Assembly (NCBI GenBank): GCA_963576785.1
Contig: OY756146.1
Coordinates: 1,860,001 to 1,924,000 of the forward strand
Direction: 5' to 3'
DNA from: Chlorophyllum brunneum
Lineage: Eukaryota; Basidiomycota; Agaricomycetes; Agaricales; Agaricaceae
Length of the DNA stretch: 64,000 nucleotides
Shown: in pieces, positions 42,946 to 51,088 of the stretch
How positions within the stretch are numbered: the stretch's first letter is position 1
Layout: each line of letters begins with the position of its first letter
Notes under the pieces: model-generated
Databases searched by the model: none
What the model saw: only the letters and a program-made list of their open reading frames with translations
Told to the model about the DNA's origin: nothing
Position numbers and translations under genes: made by a program

Positions 42946-44088
42946 TCATCCATTGAACAAGTTTCCCATGCCCAATACCACTCCTACTCCTATTCCCCTA
43001 CCACCATACCCCTCTAACCTCACACCTTCTCCATCACTGCTGCATCCACATGTCTTAGCCAAAGATAGGCTGTTAGAATGGACACCACTCAAGCCAAGAT
43101 CAACTCTCTCAACAGATGACAATAAAATCCTCAAACAACTAACAAGTCTAGCCTGGGATAAATCTACACAAGCCTCCTATAGCTCAGAACTCTTGACTTT
43201 TCATGTTTTCTGTGACTCTCAGAAAGTCCCTGAGGTGAGGCAAGTACCAGTGCCCCATGATCTCATTGCCACTTTCATTGCTTTGCTAGCAGGAATATAT
43301 GTGGGAAGTACTATCAATGGTTACATAGCAGGGATTTGGGCATGGCATATTATTCACAGTATGCAGTGGAATATAAATGACAGAAAAATAGACATACTGA
43401 TTTGCAAAGCTGAAAAATCAGCTCCAACCACCTCCAAAAGACCAAAATAGAAGTCTTACACTATCAACTACATTTATGCTCTCCAACCATATCTCAATCT
43501 TTCTAGCCCTCTCCATGTGGCAATGTATGCATGCCTTACTACAGTATTTTATGGTATAGCTAGGCTTGGTAAGCTGACTATAAAAAACCTCAAAGCATTT
43601 GACATGGAAAAGCATGTCAAACCTACCAATGTCAACTCAAACATCAATTGCAATGGTTTAGTCTCAATAGTAATCCATATCCCCAGAACCAAGACTAGCC
43701 CAATTGGAGGCAAGGACATCTATTGGTCTAAGCAAAATAGTGTTACCAATCTCAAGGAAGCCTTCAATAACCATTTGCAAGTCAACACCCCCTTTCCCTT
43801 ATACCCACCTGTTTTTCTACAAACACCAAAATTTCTACCACCCTCTTACCAAAGCTGAAATTTTGAAGGTCCTAACACTGGAAGCAAAGAAGGCAGGACT
43901 CAATCCAAGACAAGGCCATGCAATCCAAAGTAGCTCTACCCTGGAGTACCTTCTGTAGGGGGTTCTCTTTGAAGTAGTCAAAGCCAAAAGTCACTGGAAG
44001 AGCAATGCTTTCAGGTTATACCTTACCAAACATGCACAGATTCTGGCTTCCTACATGCAGACAAACCCATGGCTTCAAAATTCTTTCC
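42946..44088 (+). pseudogene. DIRS-like tyrosine recombinase
   Basis: Phage-integrase-type recombinase. Linker MPNTTPTPIPLPPYP, HVLAKDRLLEWTPLK, SAM-like core-binding domain SLAWDKSTQASYSSELLTFHVFC..VPHDLIATFIALLAGIYVGSTINGYIAGIWAWHI (about 43140-43350), catalytic domain with first Arg in YGIARLGKL (about 43550), IPRTKTS, NHLQVN, GHAIQSSSTLEYLL (the HxxR box, with Arg changed to Gln, about 43915-43955) and the tyrosine in FRLYLTKHAQIL (about 44010-44045). TAG at 43448-43450 and a frameshift near 43815. Confidence 0.8.
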
Positions 44089-44360
44089 TTCAGCTTGCTA
44101 TCCCATGCCCTCACTAACTCTTCACTTGGAGTTATACCTTTGTACCTAAAAGTCTGGGGAGTCAAATGCCTGACATGTCACAAAGTGCCTAGTTGTCAGG
44201 TATCACAGCTTCTTGACTCTTGCTTACTCTGCTAGGTAGAGAAGCCCAATTTTGGGGCTTTTGCCCAATATCTACTATCTCAACCTTCCTATTGGTCTAA
44301 TACATAGATTATTCATGCAATTGATAAGAGCCAGATACTGTCACAATAGTGTAAGACAAA
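44089..44360 (+). other. DIRS-like 3' end
   Basis: Non-coding tail with the CAGGTATCACAG motif (about 44197) that also occurs near the left end. The boundary with the old LTR is estimated from where LTR similarity resumes. Confidence 0.4.
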
Positions 44361-44546
44361 GAAAACATTTTATCTCACTCTTACTGAGTACTATGGAACA
44401 TATATACAGGTTATTGGAACTATATAGAATGATCTATCAAGTACCAATCATTATATACAGAGTAACTCATAGGAAGTTTTAGTTCAGTCTAGTATTATTA
44501 TAATGACTTCATAACCTATTCATAGAATATGACTGAAACTTCAACA
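44361..44546 (-). repeat. Old Copia-A solo LTR, right part
   Basis: Resumes the LTR broken at 38427 (ACTGAGTACTATGGAAC..CATAGAATATGACTGAAACTTCAACA). Together the parts give about 540 bp. Confidence 0.8.
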
Positions 44547-44551
44547 TTACC
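44547..44551. repeat. Old Copia-A LTR target duplication, right
   Basis: TTACC, partner of 38069-38073. Confidence 0.75.
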
Positions 44552-44605
44552 CACTCAAGGCCAAGTCTAAGGCCTTCAAAGCATTTAAAGTCTACAAATC
44601 ATAGG
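44552..44605 (+). pseudogene. Copia-B integrase sliver
   Basis: Short remaining piece of Copia-B integrase between the old LTR and the chromovirus (KAFKAFKVYKS-like reading). Continues at 51089. Confidence 0.6.
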
Positions 44606-44610
44606 CTGAG
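44606..44610. repeat. Chromovirus target duplication, left
   Basis: CTGAG, repeated at 51084-51088. Confidence 0.92.
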
Positions 44611-44904
44611 TGTTACGACCTTAGTCTCTGACTCAGGTTGCAAACCTTTGGATAAAGGAAAGGAAGTAGAGAAAGGAAGAAGGGATGATACGATTGGTAA
44701 AGTATAAGGAATACATCAAGTATTACTACACTTTATATACTAGTGGTGGCGGTTAATAATAAGGGAGACGAGTAAACGAGTCAGATGGGAGGCATAGCCT
44801 CCAGGAGTAAAACAGGGAGTAAAACAAGAAGTGAAACAAGTATGAGGGTACACGAGGTAACGGGCGCAAGATAGGGATGAACGGTCTATCTATAGTTCAT
44901 AACA
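44611..44904 (-). repeat. Chromovirus 3' LTR
   Basis: Plus text TGTTACGACC..AGTTCATAACA, 294 bp. Confidence 0.95.
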
Positions 44905-45011
44905 ATACCTCCCTTTCAAACTTCATGTCCTCATGATGCGTATTACTGTAAAGGTCCTTTGTAAAGTAAAGCATACAGAATTTGGAAAAGGTAGGAAAAC
45001 GTGATGAGAAT

Positions 45012-45848
45012 TTACTCGTTCATAGGTACGGCAGCTCCCAGAGCTCTGGCCAAGTCCTTCTTGTTTCCTCTGATGAGAGGTGCTTTGTCGACACGTCTTA
45101 AGCCGATCCAGAGGGGTGCATGAGGTGGTCCTTCTTTAAACAGGAAGTGGGTGTGATTGTTGTATGTGGTGTTATCGTTGGTGTGATTGCCTAAGAGTTT
45201 GTGCACTATGCTCCTCCAGTATTTGTTGTCCTTTTCGCCTTCCGACTTCAGTGTGCTATATCCTTGCGGTGGGTGGAAGGTCATGGGTGTGATGGGGGGT
45301 ACTACTGTGGTGAGGATGGTTTGTAGATGGGCCACTTCTTCTTCGATGTCAGGGTGAAGTAGTTGGTCGGCGGCTGTTACTTCTTGTGTCCTTTGTTCAC
45401 ATTTATGACAGATGTGATGTTGGATGGGGAACGGGTCATTACTAACAAGTAGTTGGTTGACAATATGGTGGGAGAGGTTGTCTGTACTCCTTGACTCGTA
45501 TGTATTGAGTCGTTCGGCTAGGGCTACGAGGATGCTGTGCATCCGAGCTCGCATATTGGAGATGACGATTAGTTGCAGGTCATCGTTGATCTCATATAGG
45601 TGTCTCTCCAATTGGTCTCTCCTTCCTTCGTCGATGATAAACTGGTTGAGTCTTGGAGTGGCGTTGGATAGGGTATCCATTATTTTAGACGCACCTTCTT
45701 GGGTTGCTTTCATTGCTGCACCCAGTAGTATCATGGTGTCGACTAGGGTCTCTCCTTCCACGAGCTCCTCATGGCTGGTTCTTTCTGGGACGAGTTCATC
45801 GAATTCTTTGAGGTAGGGGTATGGAGTAAGTTGGCGTTTGGCGGGCAT
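45012..45848 (-). CDS. Third ORF of the chromovirus, unknown function (278 codons)
   Basis: Intact frame lying after pol and before the 3' LTR, where env or accessory genes sit in some retroelements. Starts MPAKRQLTPYPYLKEFDELVPERTS. Predicted mostly helical N-terminal 150 residues (TMILLGAAMKATQEGASKIMDTL; MRARMHSILVALAERLNTYE), a CHKC pair at about residue 148, then a Pro/His-rich C-terminal half (KYWRSIVHKLLGNHT; HAPLWIGLRRVDKAPLIRGNKKDLARALGA). No signal peptide or membrane segment, so not an obvious envelope protein. It is the only major frame of this element without a stop. A TATAAAAAG box on the minus strand (about 45970-45980) lies about 125 nt upstream. Confidence 0.75.
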   Translation of the reverse strand: MPAKRQLTPYPYLKEFDELVPERTSHEELVEGETLVDTMILLGAAMKATQEGASKIMDTLSNATPRLNQFIIDEGRRDQLERHLYEINDDLQLIVISNMRARMHSILVALAERLNTYESRSTDNLSHHIVNQLLVSNDPFPIQHHICHKCEQRTQEVTAADQLLHPDIEEEVAHLQTILTTVVPPITPMTFHPPQGYSTLKSEGEKDNKYWRSIVHKLLGNHTNDNTTYNNHTHFLFKEGPPHAPLWIGLRRVDKAPLIRGNKKDLARALGAAVPMNE

Positions 45849-45945
45849 GGTGTGTTATGAAGATAGTTGGCAAAGTTGAGGGTGAAGTGGATACCGCGAG
45901 TGATGCGTTGAGTGTAGTGGTTGCTTGGAATGCAAGGTTTGTTGT

Positions 45946-46197
45946 TCATAATTGCTGCTTTTTACCTCCCCTTTTTATAGGTTTTGTCCTCGAAATCTTG
46001 CTCATAAACTCTTGTACTGCTTCCTTGGCATTTTCCAGATTTGCTTCATCTTCCCATGTATCTTCTTCGGACGTATATCCTTTCCAGTGTATTAGGTACT
46101 GTTTTCGTTTTCCCTTTGTGTGGTGCCCTCGGACTTCATCTACCTCGTAGTGTTCCTCATCATTGATTATCTCGGGGATCAGTGGTGGTGGAGTGCG
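45946..46197 (-). CDS. Chromodomain at the end of pol
   Basis: In frame with integrase but separated from it by TAG at 46198-46200. Reads PPPLIPEIINDEEHYEVDEV, then KGKRKQYLIHWKGYTSEEDTW and EDEANLENAKEAVQEFM; stop TGA at 45946-45948. It has the chromodomain fold pattern with Tyr, Trp and Thr-Trp positions of the aromatic cage recognisable. In chromoviruses this module binds methylated histone H3 and directs integration to heterochromatin, as far as known for the family. Confidence 0.85.
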   Translation of the reverse strand, partial: RTPPPLIPEIINDEEHYEVDEVRGHHTKGKRKQYLIHWKGYTSEEDTWEDEANLENAKEAVQEFMSKISRTKPIKRGGKKQQL

Positions 46198-47556
46198 CTA
46201 GCTGTCATACTCGGGTTTGTGATAGGGGGAGAGGAGTCTGCTGTTAAACACATCATGTATCGCCCATGTTTCAGGTAGCTCTAGTCGGTAGCTTGTTTCA
46301 CCTATTTTCTCTTTTACCCGGAATGGTCCGTATCTCCTGTGATCAAGTTTTTTTGTCGGCCTTGTTGTCCTAATATTGTCTGCTTCAAGCCAAACTTGGT
46401 CTCCTGCCTCGTACTCGTGTTCTGGTTTTGTGCTATTCCATTTCTCCATTTGCATCTGGCTCTGTTGTAGCATCTCGATCATTTTTTGGCGCATGTCTTG
46501 TAACTCTTGTATTTGTTCCGTGATTGCAGGTGCCTTGGATGTGTTTGAGATATCCCCTTTCCATGGATGTCGTCCGTATACTATCTGGAACAGTGAATGT
46601 CCTGTGGTGCTATGTATTTTATCATTATACTGGAATTCTGCTGTGCTGAGCCATTTTTTCCAGTTGTCCTGCGCATAGTTGATTACGTTTCTGAGGTATG
46701 CCTCGACCTCCTGGTTGATGCGCTCTGTCTGTCCGTCTGTTTGTGGATGGTATGCCGTGGATAGGTTACGTTGGGTGCCGGTTGCTCTGCAAAGTTCTGC
46801 TATGAACTTTGATGCAAATTGTGGACCTCTGTCACTGATGATTCTGCAGGGTATCCCATGTTGTCTCCATATATCGTCACGATAAATGTCTCCTAACTCT
46901 TCGGATGATAAGGTGGTGTTGACTGCATGTAGTCTGATCATTTTGCTGAAACGATCCACGATGACAAGTATCGCGTCATATCCATCTGATTCTGGTAGTG
47001 GTCCTATCATGTCGATTGATATTTCTTCCCATGGTCCGGTGGGTATCGGTAGTGGATGGAGATGTGTGGTGGGTTGTGTCCAGAGTATCTTGTTTTGCTG
47101 ACATGTGTCGCATCCCTTGATGTATCGTTTAACATCATTGTGCATCTGTGGCCACCAATATGTCCTTTTGAGGAGTTCAATCATTCTGTGCTGTCCCGGG
47201 TGTCCTACGTCCGTTTTGTTGTGGTGTTGGAGTATTTCTTGGCATAACTCGGCGTTTGGTGGTACATATATTCTTCCTTCGAACATAGGTAATCCATCCG
47301 TTTCCCATATCTCCTCTGGTCGTTTCTCCTTTTCTCTTAGCCACTGTGTTTCTCTTCTTTGCTCCTTTCGTAATCGGTGTTTTAGGTCCTCTTCTCCCGA
47401 TATTTCCCAAATTTGTCTGATCTCGGTGATAGTGTTATCGAATAAGTGGTCGGGTAATAGCATGATATCTGTGTTGTCTCTGGTGGTGTCCATTTTTGCT
47501 AGTCTTGATAGCATGTCTGCTTTCGTGTTTGTCTTTCCGGGTATGTGTTTTAGCAT
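46198..47556 (-). pseudogene. Chromovirus RNase H end and integrase
   Basis: 452-codon frame: end of RNase H (MLKHIPGKTNTKADMLSR), zinc domain HH..CDTCQQNK (about 47090-47230), integrase core IDMIGPLPESDGYDAILVIVDRFSK (first Asp), IISDRGPQFASKF (second Asp) and HPQTDGQTERINQEVEAYL (Glu), and the GPFRVKEKIGETSYRLELPETW C-terminal domain. DDE intact. Ends with TAG before the chromodomain. Confidence 0.92.
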
Positions 47557-48852
47557 GTAGCAATATTCTTGTAATTCCAGTTGCCATCTTGCCTGTCGTC
47601 CTGTGAGTTGTTGTGGTTTCCTGAAGTATTCTAAGTTCTTGTGGTCCGTCCATATCTCGAATGGTTTATCGGCATCGAGTAGGTACTGTCTCCACGTTTT
47701 GACTGCTTCTCGGATTGCTAGTAGTTCTTTGTCGTAGATTTGGTAGTTTCATTCTGCCAGTGTTATTGTTCTCAAGTGAAAGGCAATTGGGTGCCACTGA
47801 TCATTCTGGTTTTGTGACAACACTGCTCCTACTCCATGTCCCGACGCGTCCACTTCTACTCTGTATTGTCCTTTGTCTTGAGGCATTGCTAGTACTGGTT
47901 CGCTCGTGATTTTTTCCTTGATCTTCTCAAACGCCTGTTGTTGTCGTTCTGACCATGACCATTGCGCATCTTTCTTCTTCAGGTCGTGTAGGGGTGTTGC
48001 TATGTTACTGAAGTCTTGTATGAATCGTTGGTAGAAGTTTGCAAAACCCAGGAATTTTTCGACGTCTTTCACGGATTTGGGTGTTGGCCATTCTCTTACT
48101 GCTTTCACCTTCTCTTCCTCCATTTTAACGCTGCCCTGTCCTACTATAAAGCCCAGTATGGGTATTTCCTTCGTGTCGAACACACATTTTGACCGCTTGA
48201 AGTAAAGCTGGTGCTTGGCTGCAATGTCTAAGAACCATGTTGTTCTTTCCTCGAGTTCTTCCTGTGTGGTTCCTGGAATGACAAAATTGTCCATGTAGTT
48301 GATGAGCGTTCCCTCATGCAATATTTCCTGAAATACTGTGTTCATCATTCTCTGAAAGGTCGCCAGTGAATTGCTCATCCCGAAGAACATGACTGTAGGT
48401 TCAAATAATCCGCTGTTTGTTACGAACGCTGCCTTCCATTCATCCCCTTCTCTGATCCTGACGTTGTTATATCCCCAAATGATATTGAGCTTGTTGAACA
48501 CCTTCGTATCCTTTAACCGGTCTAGGACTTTGCCTATGAGTGGCAGTGGCATCTTGTCCTTGATGGTGTGTTCATTCAGCTTTTTGTAGTCCTGCACCAG
48601 GCATTTTGTTCCGTCCTTTTTTGGTATGAAGAAGCATGGGGTGGTGTAGGGGGATTGTGATAGTCTGATTCGTCCTGAGGCCAGGTTCTCGTCAAGGAAC
48701 TTCTGTAGTTCCTGTTTCTCTGTTATTGTCATTAGGTAGACCTTGGACTGTAGTACCGGGGGTGCATCTTCAGACAGGTTTATTTCGTGGTCCCATACCG
48801 TGTGCTCGGGTAGTTTATCGAAATTCTTTTTGTTGAATAGGTGGGTGTATCG
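47557..48852 (-). pseudogene. Chromovirus reverse transcriptase-RNase H
   Basis: RT with SQSPYTTPCFFIPKKDGTKCLVQDYKKLNEHT, KLNIIWGYNNVRI (normally KLD; Asp to Asn, about 48465), FFGMSNSLATFQRMMN and LINYMDNFVIPG (normally YxDD; second Asp to Asn, about 48280), EEEKVKAVREWPTPKSVKDVEKFLGFANFYQRFI, and RNase H VEVDASGHGVGAVLSQ, YQIYDKELLAIREAV and WTDHKNLEYF. Stops: TGA at 47746-47748 (LAE-stop-NY) and TGA at about 48850 (PYL-stop-RY). All changes fit C-to-T/G-to-A. Confidence 0.92.
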
Positions 48853-49424
48853 TCAGAGGTATGGTGGTAGATCTTCATCATTCGTCTGGTCCGCCTTTTT
48901 CTCTTCAATGTGTTCCTTGACTGTCCATATTTTCTCGTTGAACCGTATGTCGCTATGTGATATTTTGCAATCATCTGGGCATCTGGTGAATTGTATGATG
49001 TGATTGTTCCAATCGATCTCTGGATTATGCTTGACCAGCCAGTCGTGTCCGAGATATAAGTCTGCGCTTTCCAATTGTGTTACTAGAGCATCGATTTGTT
49101 CCATATGGTTGCCGTTGTTTAATACCAGCTGTGCTTTGTCCATTATTTCTCCTTTTTTGTTTTCTGTTCCGTTGGCATTGATTACTCTGATTGGGGTTTC
49201 CAGGGGTTTAGTCAGAATCTGTTCTTCATCTACCGTTTGTTGTGCTATGCACATGTGGGTGCGTCCGGAGTCTACAAGGGTTGTAATTTGTCTGTGTCCT
49301 TTTCTTGTCTGGATTGTTGAGTTGAGGAGAAGTTCGCACGTGGAGTTTCGTTTCTGGGGGATCACGTATCGTCTATTGTGGGCTAAAACAGAAACTCTAG
49401 ATTTATTGGCTTGCGGGTTTGCGC
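48853..49424 (-). CDS. Chromovirus protease (start of pol)
   Basis: Open pol frame beginning by overlap with the gag end (-1 frame relative to gag), with RRYVIPQKRNSTCELLLNSTIQ, the retropepsin box TTLVDSGRTHMCI (DSGAT with Arg for Ala) and the flap/C-terminal region ADLYLGHDWLVKHNPEIDW. The Arg in DSG-R is unusual and may impair the enzyme. Ends at TGA before RT. Confidence 0.8.
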
Positions 49425-50696
49425 CTACTCGGAGCCTTCGACAAAATCCTCTTTCTCCTCCATTTCTTGTTCATCGTCCTCGTTGATCTCTCTGATGTGT
49501 GCTTTCTTGGGCGCCCTGCAGTTCTTTAAGATGTGGCCCTGTTTGCCACAATTGTAACACATTATCTTGGTGTATGTGACTTTCGTCTTCTTCCTGCAGT
49601 ATTTGGCGATATGCCCATAGAGGTTGCAGTTGTAGCACCTCGGTTTTCCATTTTGATCAGTGTCCGCCCTTTGTCTTCCTATCTCCATGGGTTGTCCTCT
49701 ACCTCCATAAGTAACTCCAGTTGTGGTTCTGATATCTCCTCAGGTGATGTCCATTGCTTCATACCCTTGTCCTACTGCGAGGATTGTAGTTTTCCACTTG
49801 GTGTATGTCATTGGGACGGAGGTTGTTGGGTAGCCTACTATGGTTCGAATGATGTCTGCTCTGATGTGGCGTTTGAGGAGGAATATTGTGTGGGTGTCGT
49901 CTGTCCCTGCTTGGGCTTTCAATGCCTCAAACTCGATCAAGAAATCTGCCGTGTTCCTCTTTCCTTGTTTGAACGTCTTGATTTCTCCTTCTGCTATGGC
50001 TTTCCTATTTCCCAAGGAAAATGTGGCTTTTATTTCCTTTGTAAAGTCATCCCAATCTGGTGTTTTCTTGTTTTGGATGGCTTGCAGCTGCGTGTTGGCG
50101 TAAGGGCCTGCTAGCCCTCCTTTCATTCTCACTAAAACTACCACTATCTTCTGTTCTTCTTCGTCTATCTTGTTAAACATTAACCATAAGGATATTGCTC
50201 TCCACCAATCGTCAAATTGGGTTCTATCTCCATTGAAATATCCTGGCTCTGGAGCTAGGTTCTTTGGGACGTTGACTTCTTCTGGCATCTCTGGTTCTGT
50301 TTCTGGTTTGCTGTGTTCGTTTCCGTGGGTCTCGGCGATTTCTATATCGGCTGTGGCGTCGGCGACTTCTGTGTCGATTTCTTCTTCAAATGGAGTTGGT
50401 TCTTTGTCTGTGCTATGCTCGTCTTCTTCTTTGTAGGTCTCGGCAATATCTATATCGGATGTGTTCTCGGCGACTTCTATGTCGGATGTGTTCTCGGTGA
50501 CTTCTATGTCGAATTTGGTTTCAAATAGAGCTGTACTCTTGTCTATGCTGTATTCAGATTTCTGCCGTTTAAGGCCTTCAGGGATTTCTGATTCTGTTGA
50601 TCGTTTAGATCCTGTTGCTACGGGTGAACCCTGGATGTCTGTTGGTCTCGGAGCTTTGTGTCTTCTCGGTGCCTTCGATGAGCTACTGTTGCTCAT
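49425..50696 (-). pseudogene. Chromovirus gag with two zinc knuckles
   Basis: Starts MSNSSSSKAPRRHKAPRPTD (50696). Acidic repeats (IEVAENTSDIEVAENTSDIDIAE), capsid-like FNGDRTQFDDWWRAISLWL..FLIEFEALKAQAG, then after TGA at 49740-49742 (former CGA) come the nucleocapsid knuckles CYNCNLYGHIAKYC and CYNCGKQGHILKNC, ending EGSE-TAG at 49425. The knuckles bind RNA. Only one stop separates capsid from nucleocapsid. Confidence 0.9.
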
Positions 50697-50776
50697 ATAC
50701 TGTCGTCCTGGTCAGAGGCTATTATTCCAAGCCTAGCTACGAATAGTGGCACCTCTCTTGCAAGGTGAGTCAAATG

Positions 50777-50788
50777 ACACTTTACCAA
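50777..50788 (-). promoter_or_regulatory. Putative self-priming site of the chromovirus
   Basis: Minus strand TTGGTAAAGTGT, two bases after the 5' LTR. Perfectly complementary over 12 nt to ACACTTTACCAA inside the LTR (50873-50884), where the transcript is predicted to begin. This is the arrangement of Tf1/sushi-type self-primed elements. Confidence 0.7.
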
Positions 50789-50789
50789 A

Positions 50790-51083
50790 TGTTACGACCT
50801 TAGTCTCTGACTCAGGTTGCAAACCTTTGGATAAAGGAAAGGAAGTAGAGAAAGGAAGAAGGGATGATACGATTGGTAAAGTGTAAGGAATACATCAAGT
50901 ATTACTACACTTTATATACTAGTGGTGGCGGTTAATAATAAGGGAGACGAGTAAACGAGTCAGATGGGAGGCATAGCCTCCAGGAGTAAAACAGGGAGTA
51001 AAACGAGAAGTGAAACAAGTATGAGGGTACACGAGGTAACGGGCGCAAGATAGGGATGAACAGTCTATCTATAGTTCGTAACA
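50790..51083 (-). repeat. Chromovirus 5' LTR
   Basis: 294 bp, plus text TGTTACGACC..AGTTCGTAACA. Confidence 0.95.
50911..50918 (-). promoter_or_regulatory. TATA box of the chromovirus LTR
   Basis: Minus strand TATATAAA, about 34 nt upstream of the ACACTTTACCAA segment taken as the RNA 5' end. Confidence 0.6.
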
Positions 51084-51088
51084 CTGAG
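51084..51088. repeat. Chromovirus target duplication, right
   Basis: CTGAG, partner of 44606-44610. Confidence 0.92.

Larger units (their letters stand above)
38428..44360 (+). mobile_element. Decayed DIRS-like (tyrosine recombinase) retroelement
   Basis: Plus-strand element inside the old Copia-A LTR, about 5.4 kb after subtracting an inner solo LTR. Gene order is gag, RT, RNase H, tyrosine recombinase, with the RNase H and recombinase frames overlapping, as in DIRS elements. A CAGG(C/T)ATCACAG motif occurs near both ends (about 38488 and 44200). Exact termini and inverted repeats are not resolved. CpG nearly absent, many stops. Confidence 0.8.
44611..51083 (-). mobile_element. Complete Ty3/Gypsy chromovirus with an extra ORF
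   Basis: 6473-bp element in minus orientation. It has 294-bp LTRs (four visible differences, all transitions), 5-bp duplication CTGAG, self-priming site, gag, pol in the -1 frame (protease, RT, RNase H, integrase, chromodomain) and an additional 278-codon ORF before the 3' LTR. Gag carries one in-frame stop, pol three, and both catalytic Asp of RT read Asn, so it is inactive despite its young LTRs. Confidence 0.95.

Noticed and set aside
45012..45848. Calling the third chromovirus ORF an envelope gene
   Set aside because: No signal peptide, membrane segment or fusion-like region is visible; position alone is not enough.
49533..50528. Long plus-strand ORFs over the chromovirus gag (193, 87, 88 codons)
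   Set aside because: They are antisense shadows of gag; the minus-strand frame carries the capsid and zinc-knuckle motifs, and the antisense products resemble no family.
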